From NCBI GenBank assembly GCA_938015925.1, contig CALLVY010000770.1:1-34834 (forward strand): 34,834 bases of DNA, in the 5' to 3' direction. The stretch comes from an uncultured Saprospiraceae bacterium (lineage in GTDB: Bacteria; Bacteroidota; Bacteroidia; Chitinophagales; Saprospiraceae). Within the stretch, counting starts at the first letter, position 1. The number at the start of each line of letters is the position of its first letter. Under the pieces are notes generated by a model. It was not told the origin of the DNA, made no database searches, and was given only the letters and a program-made list of their open reading frames with translations. The position numbers and the translations under genes were made by a program. Positions 1 through 13,167 of the stretch are shown here, one piece after another.

Positions 1-686
1 AAGGCACAGGTACCTACAATCGTTCCTTCAATTTTAGCAAATAAAATACAGCCCCCAGGCTTGATTATTTTTTTCTGATGCTGCTCCAGCACCTCTATAT
101 CGATCGGCTCCACAGAAAAGTATCGCTCAATCCAAGCATAATTAAAAGCCTTGAAATACGATCCGTAGGCTGGTTTGTAAGCCACAATTTCTATCGCCTG
201 TAGCATACGGGCATCACGAAATTTTCGTACACGCGCTGTAAATCGCTCTTCGCGAAATCCTTGCTCGATCTCTAGAATTGCTTTTAGAAGATGTTCTTCC
301 TGAGCTTGAATTAGTTCAGATATACTACCGGCAATGTCTTTCCAAACCACTTGAATTTTGGGTAATAATTTTCTGCCATCAGCAGACAAGGATACTAATC
401 TGCGCCGCTTATCGTCCTTGTCCTGTACAGATTCTATATAGCCAATTTTCTCTAATTCTTTTGCATTTTTAATCACTGCAGGATGACTGACGCCAAGTTG
501 ATTCGCAATCTCTGTAATCGACAAATGGTCATTGGTACTGAGCAAATAATACACTGGAAACCATTTGGGATCGAAATCTATACGATGGTTTTGGTAGATT
601 TCAACGCCTTGTTGCATGATGTAATCACTTAATCTGCGGAGCCGACTACCTAGCGCTAACTCCCCTAATTCACTGAATATATCCAT
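1..686 (-). CDS. MarR-type HTH / GNAT acetyltransferase fusion regulator (partial, cut by window edge)
   Basis: Not in the ORF track because it runs off the left end; I translated it by hand from the ATG at 686. It begins MDIFSELGELALGSRLRRLS and stays open for 228 codons to the window edge. Residues about 35-115 form a MarR-type winged helix: LSITEIANQLGVSHPAVIKN is the recognition helix region, followed by a wing with DKDDKRRRLVSLS. A helical linker (about 115-165) leads into a sequence ending KPGGCILFAKIEGTIVGTCA, which resembles the first strands of a GNAT N-acetyltransferase. Family knowledge: MarR-GNAT fusions are a common bacterial architecture; targets are mostly unknown. The C-terminal acetyl-CoA site lies outside the window. 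No start alternative is better supported. A palindromic site just upstream could be its own operator. Confidence 0.88.
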   Translation of the reverse strand, partial: MDIFSELGELALGSRLRRLSDYIMQQGVEIYQNHRIDFDPKWFPVYYLLSTNDHLSITEIANQLGVSHPAVIKNAKELEKIGYIESVQDKDDKRRRLVSLSADGRKLLPKIQVVWKDIAGSISELIQAQEEHLLKAILEIEQGFREERFTARVRKFRDARMLQAIEIVAYKPAYGSYFKAFNYAWIERYFSVEPIDIEVLEQHQKKIIKPGGCILFAKIEGTIVGTCA

Positions 687-1210
687 AATTTAAGTATTTA
701 GGTTGTAAGTTACGTAACTGGTTACATAAAATCAAGAGCAAAATGGTTTTTCTATTTAGAATAGTCGAAAAAAATTAATGGGACCTTGAAAAAATCAAAA
801 TTCAAAAGCTGCTTTGATTGGCGAAAAACTTTTTGCATTCATTGGAAGTCTGCGATTTAGAGGCTCCAATTAGAACTCCTTATTCCTATCTTTCAAAGCA
901 TTTTTTCAATAAAGCACACCTCCTCCCCCTCCTTATTTTTTTATCCAGTTTTTCTTAAAAAAATGCCACTGCCAAATAATGTCAGGACACCCATTTATCT
1001 TGTTGCCAATTCAATAAATAGCAAGATGTTTCGACGAGTAAGCAGCGAATCAAAGTCCATTGTCGAAATGTTTTATTTGAAGTTTTTTGAAAAGTCGTGA
1101 TGAAATTATTGATAAGTGTACCCGACGACTTGTCAAGAAATCACTGAGGGCTTTTTTAAACAACTTCTTTATCAGCTCCAAAGATTACATAACATCAAAA
1201 CTCAATAATT
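687..1210. other. Intergenic region, 524 bp, no gene found
   Basis: This divergent gap separates the minus-strand MarR-GNAT gene from the plus-strand Cys-rich lipoprotein gene, so it should carry both promoters. Apart from the palindromic site at 708-725 I see only a weak 7-bp inverted repeat (TTTCGAC at 1029-1035 and GTCGAAA at 1062-1068). No convincing Bacteroidetes TTTG/TAnnTTTG promoter pair was found by eye. The short ORF 1087-1281 overlaps the real downstream gene in another frame and looks random. Confidence 0.6.
708..725. promoter_or_regulatory. Candidate MarR operator: overlapping inverted repeats
   Basis: AGTTACGTAACT (708-719) is a perfect 12-bp palindrome. Its right half also forms a second inverted repeat, GTAAC-TG-GTTAC (714-725), so three GTTAC/GTAAC half-sites are packed in 18 bp. 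It lies 22 bp upstream of the MarR-GNAT start codon, where an autoregulatory MarR dimer would bind. The regulator assignment is inference from position and symmetry. Confidence 0.5.
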
Positions 1211-1687
1211 ATGAAATTTTCAAAATCCAAAAATTATTTATTCTACTTGCTTTGCGCAGGTATACTTACACTGGTTTTTAATGCCTGTACAAAAACGGAA
1301 ATGGCACCAGTAGTCAATGAAGTCACTGACGAATCTGTTACCACGGAAGTCTTAGAAGACGAAATGTTTTATTACACTTTATCGGAAGAATTGGCTGAAT
1401 TGACTTCAGAGGAACTGATGGAATATTATCAAAACGATTTTACCCAGGAAGATTTTGACAAACTCCGAGAAGAGTTTAAAGATTACATTCCAGAATCTAA
1501 TGCTCTCGCTGCGAGTTCAAGGGGTTGTAACGTTCAAGATGTTGGGTCTGCCTGTTGGCAAGTAACGGATTGCGCAAGTGGCAAACGATACTGGGTTCAA
1601 CAAAAAATAACATGCGATCACCTACCTGGACCAATCTGGACTTGGTCAAGACGAAGTTGTTGTAGTGGTGGCTCAGGACCGAACTAG
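1211..1687 (+). CDS. Lipoprotein of unknown function with acidic middle and basic Cys-rich C-terminal module
   Basis: 158 aa, the only plus-strand gene I accept. The N-terminus is a lipoprotein signal: positive start, hydrophobic core, then LVFNAC with Cys26 as the likely lipidated residue. Residues about 30-97 are strongly acidic (I count 22 Asp/Glu against 3 Lys/Arg). The last about 60 residues change character: six Cys (106, 115, 121, 135, 150, 151), net basic, aromatic and Gly/Ser-rich. The layout resembles a propeptide plus a disulfide-bonded module, but no family is recognised. It is monocistronic, with a hairpin terminator downstream. The start is chosen because the signal peptide begins exactly there. 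Function unknown; localisation outside the inner membrane is well supported. Confidence 0.8.
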   Translation: MKFSKSKNYLFYLLCAGILTLVFNACTKTEMAPVVNEVTDESVTTEVLEDEMFYYTLSEELAELTSEELMEYYQNDFTQEDFDKLREEFKDYIPESNALAASSRGCNVQDVGSACWQVTDCASGKRYWVQQKITCDHLPGPIWTWSRRSCCSGGSGPN

Positions 1688-1742
1688 TCTGTTCTGTGCC
1701 TAGTTCTCTTTGGCTCAAATTACAAGTAGCCAATTAAATGTA

Positions 1743-1779
1743 AAAACCTAAATGCTAAAAGATTAAGCACTTAGGTTTT
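1743..1779 (+). terminator. Intrinsic terminator between convergent genes
   Basis: AAAACCTAAATGCT pairs with AGCACTTAGGTTTT across a 9-nt loop, with one G-U wobble, and is followed by TATATATTTC. It sits between the lipoprotein stop (1687) and the end of the convergent molybdenum-hydroxylase gene (1802). The A-rich left arm means it may also serve the minus strand. Confidence 0.65.
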
Positions 1780-1801
1780 ATATATTTCTCAAAGAAAGAA
1801 A

Positions 1802-3988
1802 TCAAACTTTCGCAAAAGGCAATCGCCGCAATCTTTTTCCAGTCAAATCAAAAATGGCATTGCCAATGGAAGGTGCTACAGGAGCGATAGGGGGCTCCCC
1901 TACTCCATACGGCCTTTCCGCCGCTTCGTCTTCCTGAATGACGATTTTAATCTCTGGCGTATCTGCAACATAAGCCATTTTATAATTGTGATAATTGCTC
2001 TGCTGAATTTGACTATCCTTGATCGTAACTTCTTCGGTAAGAGAAGAACTGATGCCCATCATGATACAGCCTTCCGCTTGCTTGCGAATGCTTTCTGGAT
2101 TAATGGCAATCGCTGGATTAATGACTTGAGTTACCTTAGTCACTTTATAAAGTCCATCCACAATTTTTATTTCCGCAACCATTGCAGCGATGGTCTTGCG
2201 ATCTACAAAAATGGCCATTCCACGTCCAACACCATCTTCTTTCGGGCTATCCCAAGCACTTTCTTGACGCAGACTAAGTAAAGCTCGACTCATTCTTTTC
2301 TGCATAATATCGTCACCATTGGTAAGGTGTTCTAAACGCAGATCAAAAGGATCAATGCTGATTTTACGAGCAATTTCATCCATAAAAGATTCTCTGGCAA
2401 AACCATTGGGTACACAACCGACACCTCTCCAAATACTGGTATTCACCGGCGTTTCTACATTCTCAATTCTACCAAAACGATTCGGGATTTCATATTCTAT
2501 ATGAACCCCATGCCCGGTTCCCAGAAAATCTGCTCCCAAAAGCGTCATCAATCCTGGTACTGGCAAATTCTTTAAATTCATATCTCCAGAAACCTGTACA
2601 TTTCTCAGTGCTTCAATACGCTTTGTTTCTGGATTAATCGCAGCGCCCATAAAGTTTCTACCATAAGGTCTCACATAAGCTGCTTGGAATTCCTCTTCTC
2701 TGGTTCTAAGTAAATGCACGGGCTTACCAACGGCTTTTGACAAATACAAAGCGTCTATTGGCAAATGAAAAACATAATGCCGGCCTCCAAATCCACCTCC
2801 AACAAAAGAAGTTTCAATAGTCATCTTCTTCTTAGAAATTCCAAATTCACTTTTCAGTGCATTGGCTACGTGATCTACTGCTTGGGTACTCGCGATGATG
2901 TGTATTTTATCTTCTTGAAAATGAGCAATGGTCCCGATGGGTTCCATTTGTCCATGTGCTAGATATTGTACTTCATAAGTGGCATTTAAAGCATTGGTTT
3001 TATTGTCCTCAATTACCGCATCAGCCTTTCCGTCTTTCTGAACGGTTACGCCTACTACTTTGCCTTCTTCATGCAGTGCTTCTAGTTCTTCCTGTTGCCA
3101 CATTTTTCCCTGATCCCATTCCACCTTCAATTTCTTCAAGGCCATTTCTGCCTGGTATCTTTTTTCTGCAACGACTCCGACCCAATCTTTCTCCTGTACG
3201 ACTTTTACCACGCCTTTCATCTTTTCCGCTTCCGAAGCATCTACTGATAGGAGTTTCCCTTCCAAATAAGGACTTCTCAAAATCGCTCCGCAAAGCATTT
3301 CGGGCATACTCTTATCAATACAGAAGGGCGTTTTCCCCATGACCTTTGGGATAAGATCTATCCTTGGCAGTGGCTGTCCAATTATTTTAAATTCACTGCG
3401 TTTCTTGATCTTAACCTCTTTGGGGATTTTCCAATCGTTCCAATTTTGTGCAAGCTCAGAAAGAGCGATGGTTTTGGATCCACTGCCGATAAATCCTTTA
3501 TTGAGTTTGACGGTATTTACATCAATATTCAATTTGGCTGCAGCTGCGTTCTTAATCATTTCGCGCATAGTGGCCGCCGTTTCCCGTAAAGGAATATAGA
3601 GTGCTCCCAAGCTCATACTTCCGCCGGTTCCGGCCATGTCAGGTGGTCCAGCCAATCCTCCTGGAACAACATCTACATCCGTAATAGGAATTTCGAGTTC
3701 TTCGGCCACCAACATGGCTATGCCCGTAAAAGTCCCTTGTCCAATTTCCTCTTTGGAAGAACGAACGATGATTTTATTATCAGCATTGATATCGAACCAT
3801 ATTTTAGGAGAAAAGTCGGTAACGCCAGAAGGAGAATCCATACTAGCGGCCATTCCTGCAATACTTCTGCGAATTCTATGGCGCCCAAAATAGAGCAAGA
3901 CCGCTGTTCCACCTAAAACAATTCCGGTGCGTTTAAAAAATTTCCTTCTGGAAAATCCTTTCTTCTTGGTGTTTTCAGTATTACTCAT
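1802..3988 (-). CDS. Molybdenum hydroxylase large subunit, isoquinoline 1-oxidoreductase beta-like (xanthine dehydrogenase family)
   Basis: 728 aa. Family role: oxidative hydroxylation of aldehydes or N-heterocycles at a molybdopterin-cytosine-dinucleotide cofactor; substrate not predictable here. The N-terminus has a Tat signal (SRRKFFKR, residues 13-20, then a hydrophobic stretch), so the folded cofactor-loaded enzyme should be exported or membrane-attached. Seen motifs: EEIGQGTFTG and TGGSMS near the N-terminus, VGGGFGGR (396-403, cofactor loop), and GVGEPP with Glu698 in the position of the family's catalytic glutamate. The length fits IorB-type subunits, which fuse two Mo-binding domains. 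Its start overlaps the stop of the 2Fe-2S gene by 4 bp (ATGA), indicating translational coupling. No XdhC-type maturation factor or partner cytochrome is in the window. Confidence 0.9.
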   Translation of the reverse strand: MSNTENTKKKGFSRRKFFKRTGIVLGGTAVLLYFGRHRIRRSIAGMAASMDSPSGVTDFSPKIWFDINADNKIIVRSSKEEIGQGTFTGIAMLVAEELEIPITDVDVVPGGLAGPPDMAGTGGSMSLGALYIPLRETAATMREMIKNAAAAKLNIDVNTVKLNKGFIGSGSKTIALSELAQNWNDWKIPKEVKIKKRSEFKIIGQPLPRIDLIPKVMGKTPFCIDKSMPEMLCGAILRSPYLEGKLLSVDASEAEKMKGVVKVVQEKDWVGVVAEKRYQAEMALKKLKVEWDQGKMWQQEELEALHEEGKVVGVTVQKDGKADAVIEDNKTNALNATYEVQYLAHGQMEPIGTIAHFQEDKIHIIASTQAVDHVANALKSEFGISKKKMTIETSFVGGGFGGRHYVFHLPIDALYLSKAVGKPVHLLRTREEEFQAAYVRPYGRNFMGAAINPETKRIEALRNVQVSGDMNLKNLPVPGLMTLLGADFLGTGHGVHIEYEIPNRFGRIENVETPVNTSIWRGVGCVPNGFARESFMDEIARKISIDPFDLRLEHLTNGDDIMQKRMSRALLSLRQESAWDSPKEDGVGRGMAIFVDRKTIAAMVAEIKIVDGLYKVTKVTQVINPAIAINPESIRKQAEGCIMMGISSSLTEEVTIKDSQIQQSNYHNYKMAYVADTPEIKIVIQEDEAAERPYGVGEPPIAPVAPSIGNAIFDLTGKRLRRLPFAKV

Positions 3989-4482
3989 CGGATGTTTGTT
4001 TTAGGAGTGGTCTCTTGAGAAAGATTCAATTGAGCAGCGCGTTTGATGGCTTTAATGATTCGAGGTTGGGTACCGCAACGGCAGATATTGGTGATGCTGT
4101 CTTTGATTTCCTGATCCGTTGGATTGGGAATTCTTTCGAGTAATTTGGCAGCAGCCATCATAAAGCCTGGTTGGCAATAACCACATTGCAAGACATTCTC
4201 TTCAATCCATGCTTGTTGGACGGGATGTAATGCTGCTTCATCCGGGCTAAGCCCTTCAATGGTGGTGACTTCGCTTCCTTCTGCCAGGTTTACTGGAAAA
4301 GAACAGGAACGAACCAGTTCTCCGTCAACGTGTACACTACAAGCTCCACAAAGTGATTTGCCACAGCTGTATTTGGTACCCTTTAAGTTCAATTCATCGC
4401 GAATGACCCAGAGCAATGGTGTCATTGGATCAATGTCCAGGTTTTCTACCGAACGTCCATTTATTTTAAAATTGGCAGGCAT
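3985..4482 (-). CDS. 2Fe-2S subunit of molybdenum hydroxylase (isoquinoline 1-oxidoreductase alpha-like)
   Basis: 165 aa. It carries electrons from the Mo subunit through two [2Fe-2S] clusters. The N-terminal plant-ferredoxin-like domain has Cys40, 45, 48 and 60 (SCGKSLCGACSVHVDG...SC). The C-terminal helical domain has Cys100, 103, 134 and 136 (CGYCQPGF and CRCG). All eight ligands are present and the length is normal for the family. It has no signal peptide, whereas the partner has a Tat signal, so it likely travels with the large subunit. It is the first gene of a two-gene operon. No FAD subunit is present, as expected for the IorAB type in which electrons go to a cytochrome or quinone rather than NAD. 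Confidence 0.92.
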   Translation of the reverse strand: MPANFKINGRSVENLDIDPMTPLLWVIRDELNLKGTKYSCGKSLCGACSVHVDGELVRSCSFPVNLAEGSEVTTIEGLSPDEAALHPVQQAWIEENVLQCGYCQPGFMMAAAKLLERIPNPTDQEIKDSITNICRCGTQPRIIKAIKRAAQLNLSQETTPKTNIR

Positions 4483-4547
4483 AATATTGATGTTTGTTTG
4501 CTAAATTTTCTTCTTGATTCTTCCATCTATAAAGGGAAGTGCTTTTC

Positions 4548-4580
4548 CAAAAATAAACAAATCAGAGAAGCTATTTCAAT
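4548..4580 (-). promoter_or_regulatory. Candidate Bacteroidetes-type promoter for the 2Fe-2S/Mo hydroxylase operon
   Basis: On the minus strand, TATTTTTG (4555 to 4548) matches the Bacteroidetes -7 element TAnnTTTG. An ATTG (4580 to 4577) lies 21 bp upstream, one base off the -33 TTTG element and within the usual spacing. The leader to the ATG at 4482 would be about 60 nt. AT-rich DNA yields such matches by chance, so this is tentative. Confidence 0.4.
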
Positions 4581-4618
4581 AAAATATAAAATGCTTTCCT
4601 TTTTCCATTCAACACGAC

Positions 4619-4648
4619 AAGAGTCATCTAACATTTCAGATGACTCTT
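4619..4648 (-). terminator. Stem-loop after the sodium symporter gene
   Basis: AAGAGTCATCT and AGATGACTCTT form a perfect 11-bp stem with an 8-nt loop, 50 bp downstream of the symporter stop codon. There is no good T-tract on either strand, so it may act as a 3'-end stabiliser or weak terminator. It separates the galactosidase operon from the molybdenum-hydroxylase operon. Confidence 0.5.
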
Positions 4649-4698
4649 GCCCTAACAGTATATTTAATTAAAGCCGTAAAGAGCTTAAAATTTTCTTT

Positions 4699-6267
4699 CT
4701 ACCAAAAAGCATAAAGAATATAAGCCATCAATAGAACCAATAATACCATGTGGAAGCGATAATCCTTATAGAAGGGCAAACCTTCCATCCCATCATCGAG
4801 TAATTCTTTTCTAAAGGTATACTTGGCCACTTCCGCCGGATCTGGTGCTGGTGTCATATTACTTACTAAAATAAATACGATCGTACTTACAGCAACCATG
4901 ATTCCTACATTGGAAGTATAATGGAAATGCCACAAATCATTTTCCCCCAAAACAAAAATGATAACCCCTAGTATGGTACCAATGATTAAGGTCCAAATAG
5001 CGCCATCTCCATTTCCACGTTTATAAAAAATACCAACTAAGAATATCACTGCAATCGGAGGAACCAAGATGGAGAACATTTGCTGTAAGTAAACCCAAAG
5101 TCCTTGAAAGTTGGCAATATAAGGTGCCCATAAGGCCGCGACAATCATTAAAACCAAGGTCGTTCCACGTCCATACCAAGTGATTTTTTCTTCTGAAATA
5201 CCAGGATTCATCGGTTTTACAAAATCGACCACCACTAAGGTGGAAGCAGAATTCAAAGTAGAATCCACACTAGACATAATCGCAGAAATCAAACCGGCCA
5301 ATACCAAACCAACCATTCCGACTGGCAAAGCCTGAGTAACAATCGTTGGAAAAACCATATCCTGATTTTCAATGCCCGGATATAAACTAATCGCCATTGC
5401 TCCAGGAATAACCATGATAAAAAGTGGAATAACTTTTAGAAAACCAGCCAAAATCATCCCCCAACGAGCATGCTTTATATCTACCGCTCCCAATACTCTT
5501 TGAATGATGTATTGGTTGGTTGTCCAATACCAAAAACCTAGAAAAGGAACACCGAGTAACAAACCAGTCCAGGGCATAGTCTCATCCCCTATCGGACGGA
5601 CCATAGAGAAATGACCTTCTGGAGCTGCTGCCAATACCCGATCCCACGAAAAATCTAATTGACCGTATAAAATATAGGTCAAGGCAGAACATCCAATGAT
5701 TAATATGATGGCTTGAATCGCATCGGTGTAAACCACTGCTTTTAGTCCTCCAAATGCGGTATAGATACCTGCTACGACTGCCAAGCCTAAGGTGACATGC
5801 CATAAGACCAGGTCGGGAAAAAAGGTTTGTAGAACCAAAGCTCCCGCATAAAGTCCGCCAGCCGTTTCAATTACAATACTACTGGTAATGGTCATTATGG
5901 AAAAGAATACCTGCGAGCGTCGATCAAAACGCTTTTCCAAAAACTCAGGAATGGTGGTAATCCGAGATCTCAAATACAGCGGAACGAATACCACAGCTGC
6001 AATAATCAAAGGTACTCCAGATAACCATTCATAAACGGATTGGACAACACCTGTACTATAAGCTGCACCAGAAAGGCCAATGATAGTTGCACTAGAAATA
6101 TTCGAAGCAAAAAGGGATAGTCCTATAAGGCCATAGGTAAAGGTTCTTCCTCCAAGGAAAAGATCCTCACTGTCTTTGGTCTTGCGAGCAATCCAAAACC
6201 CAATGCCTAGGACAAAAATAAAATAGGCGGCAATAATACCGATGTCGATGTTAGAAATTTGATTCAT
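4699..6267 (-). CDS. Sodium:solute symporter (SSS family), probable sugar importer
   Basis: 522 aa inner-membrane protein with about 13-14 hydrophobic segments by eye. Family motifs include SLFASNISSATIIGLSGAAY in the first helices and SSVDSTLNSASTLVVVDF in the region that holds the sodium site of vSGLT-like sugar transporters. Known SSS members couple Na+ entry to uptake of sugars, amino acids or other small solutes. Here it is the last gene of the galactosidase operon, 44 bp after a GH36 gene, so galactose, glucose or a small galactoside is the most likely cargo. The hydrophilic C-terminal part before the last helix (EGLPFYKDYRFHM) is typical of the sugar branch. Substrate is inference from context. 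Confidence 0.9.
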   Translation of the reverse strand: MNQISNIDIGIIAAYFIFVLGIGFWIARKTKDSEDLFLGGRTFTYGLIGLSLFASNISSATIIGLSGAAYSTGVVQSVYEWLSGVPLIIAAVVFVPLYLRSRITTIPEFLEKRFDRRSQVFFSIMTITSSIVIETAGGLYAGALVLQTFFPDLVLWHVTLGLAVVAGIYTAFGGLKAVVYTDAIQAIILIIGCSALTYILYGQLDFSWDRVLAAAPEGHFSMVRPIGDETMPWTGLLLGVPFLGFWYWTTNQYIIQRVLGAVDIKHARWGMILAGFLKVIPLFIMVIPGAMAISLYPGIENQDMVFPTIVTQALPVGMVGLVLAGLISAIMSSVDSTLNSASTLVVVDFVKPMNPGISEEKITWYGRGTTLVLMIVAALWAPYIANFQGLWVYLQQMFSILVPPIAVIFLVGIFYKRGNGDGAIWTLIIGTILGVIIFVLGENDLWHFHYTSNVGIMVAVSTIVFILVSNMTPAPDPAEVAKYTFRKELLDDGMEGLPFYKDYRFHMVLLVLLMAYILYAFW

Positions 6268-6311
6268 GTTGTGATTTTTATAGAGTATGTTTTTGGTCGA
6301 ACAACTCTTAC

Positions 6312-8072
6312 TTAGTTGTTTTCTGTAAATTGAATACTAACAATTCCGGATACCGGAACATTGATCCGATGTAAGCCCAATCCCAAGGTCATTTTTTGAT
6401 TAGAGAATTCCTGGCCTTGACAATTGTAAACTTTTATTTGGCATTCGCCTAAATCCAAAGAACAGTCAATAATTATGTTGGCGGAAGCTTTGCCATTAAT
6501 TAAGTCGATATTGCTATAGTGTTTTTTAATATCCACGACCCTCTCGTCGTAGATTCCGTAAATAATATTCCCGTTCATTTCTCCTGATAATAGCGGATAA
6601 TTGGCCGAGGGGCGATGTGCGATAAAATGACCATCCATAAAAATTTCCCTTTTGGAAAGCCAATACTTCAAATAGAAGTCAAGCATCTCCTTATGCGCGG
6701 CTGGAATATCCGCTAATCGAACAGAAATTTGTGGAACAGAAAAGAAGATATTAGAAATCTGTAAAGCGGCGATTTCCACCGACTCTTGATAATGCCAGGT
6801 AAACATATCTGAATGGACTGCAGTGGTATCACAAAGCATTTTTACATCAGCGATACGGATTCTATTGCTTAGGCTATCATTAGGTGCATCGAAAGCTCGA
6901 AACATATTCCCATATTTTCTCATTGCGGGGCCGATGTATTTTTGGCGAAATTCAATGAGAACATCTGGTTTTATTTTTTGCAAAGCAATGGCCACGTCTT
7001 TCATCAATCGATCTACCGCTTCATTTACCGAAGCATAATCTCTGCCCTGATCCAAATTGAGTTGTGTTTCCGGGTAGAGTCTGAATTCATCAATAAAATC
7101 CAGCTTAAATCCATCCAAGTTCCAATCTATTACAGCATCGGCAAAAGTTTGAATCAAATAATCTCTGACTTCAGGATAACGAGGATCAAAGACAGGTGCC
7201 CATCGATGATTTTCCGTTAGGAATTTACCTTTAAATTTTTGGTAGGCTTTAGATTTTTTTCCACAAAAAGGAACCGAATACCAAATCATCACCTTCATTC
7301 CTAATTGATGCACTTCTTTTACAAATTGCTTCATTTCTGTAAATCGCTCAGCTTGCCAATCTCCGGTATAAGCGTAACCTCGATTATTGTCTAGGGTTTG
7401 CCAACCATCATCTACAATGATGAGTTCGCACCCCATTTCTTTTGCGATTTTACATTCCTCCAGTAATGCTGTTGTCGTCATCTCTTGATGGTAAGCGTAC
7501 CAGGTCGAATACAAAGGTAATTTGGCTGCAAGAGGAGTTGATAGTGGCTTAAGGTGATCAAAGGACGCCCACCATTGAGCAACGCCTTTAATAGCTTTTG
7601 AAAAATGATATTGATTCGTATCGACAAAGATTTGTGTTTCATAATATTTGGTCAAAGGCATCTTTTCTGTGAATAACTCAACCTTACAATAGATCAAACT
7701 ATTTTCCTCTCTAATGCGAGCGGAAAGCACTACGGTGTTGATGACATCTGCACAGGCAAAGCTCATTACGTTTTCATCTGTATGACCATACACGGAGATA
7801 AGCGGCGCATCAACGGATACTCTAGATTCGACTGTTGGTTCTTCCCAATCTGCTTTTAATCGTTTCGCATGTAGCGCATTGGTACTCCATACCCCTTTGA
7901 CCTTGTGTGCCGGGATTTGCCACTGAATATTCATTGGAGATAATTCTGAAGCTTCTTCGCTTTTCAATACCATCTTATAGCAGGCAATTCCATCTGATTC
8001 TGAAATTTTTTCTACCTCCAATTCAAAGGCATCTGGTATATCCGTAATTTTTATGGTATAGTTGTGATTCAT
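6312..8072 (-). CDS. Glycoside hydrolase family 36-like alpha-galactosidase (paralog A)
   Basis: 586 aa. An N-terminal beta-rich domain (about 1-180) is followed by a (beta/alpha)8 barrel and a small C-terminal beta domain. Clan GH-D motifs are clear: IIVDDGWQ at about 218-225, and DGFKLDFID with Asp325 as the predicted nucleophile. DAPNDSLSNR (Asp399) is a candidate acid/base region, less certain. The length is close to compact bacterial GH36 enzymes such as the Thermotoga type, shorter than about 720-aa forms. There is no signal peptide, so it should act in the cytoplasm, releasing alpha-linked galactose. It lies 33 bp after the beta-galactosidase and 44 bp before the symporter. It is clearly paralogous to 11237-13060. 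Other alpha-galactoside specificity within GH36 is possible. Confidence 0.85.
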   Translation of the reverse strand: MNHNYTIKITDIPDAFELEVEKISESDGIACYKMVLKSEEASELSPMNIQWQIPAHKVKGVWSTNALHAKRLKADWEEPTVESRVSVDAPLISVYGHTDENVMSFACADVINTVVLSARIREENSLIYCKVELFTEKMPLTKYYETQIFVDTNQYHFSKAIKGVAQWWASFDHLKPLSTPLAAKLPLYSTWYAYHQEMTTTALLEECKIAKEMGCELIIVDDGWQTLDNNRGYAYTGDWQAERFTEMKQFVKEVHQLGMKVMIWYSVPFCGKKSKAYQKFKGKFLTENHRWAPVFDPRYPEVRDYLIQTFADAVIDWNLDGFKLDFIDEFRLYPETQLNLDQGRDYASVNEAVDRLMKDVAIALQKIKPDVLIEFRQKYIGPAMRKYGNMFRAFDAPNDSLSNRIRIADVKMLCDTTAVHSDMFTWHYQESVEIAALQISNIFFSVPQISVRLADIPAAHKEMLDFYLKYWLSKREIFMDGHFIAHRPSANYPLLSGEMNGNIIYGIYDERVVDIKKHYSNIDLINGKASANIIIDCSLDLGECQIKVYNCQGQEFSNQKMTLGLGLHRINVPVSGIVSIQFTENN

Positions 8073-8105
8073 TTTCGTTTCGTTGTTTATTTTAAAGGAT
8101 GCCTC

Positions 8106-13060
<4,955 letters not shown>

Positions 13061-13167
13061 TAAATTTAGTTTATTTCAAAGCCTGAAAAATTTACTCCTC
13101 CAAGTTTGTATTTCCTGCTAGAGGAAACAGGATGTAAATTCCAGTTGCTTTCGTTTTCTGTTTTCGA

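Noticed and set aside
278-472. 64-aa plus-strand ORF
   Set aside because: Lies antisense inside the MarR-GNAT coding region, which shows clear family motifs on the minus strand.
1029-1068. Inverted repeat TTTCGAC...GTCGAAA
   Set aside because: Only 7 bp arms with a 26-nt spacer and no T-tract; expected by chance in this AT-rich gap.
1087-1281. 64-aa plus-strand ORF overlapping the start of the lipoprotein gene
   Set aside because: No signal, low-complexity basic composition, and it overlaps the well-supported lipoprotein start in another frame.
2956-3342. 128-aa plus-strand ORF, one of the longest antisense ORFs
   Set aside because: Entirely antisense to the molybdenum hydroxylase large subunit; Leu/Pro/Arg/Ser-rich shadow translation without motifs.
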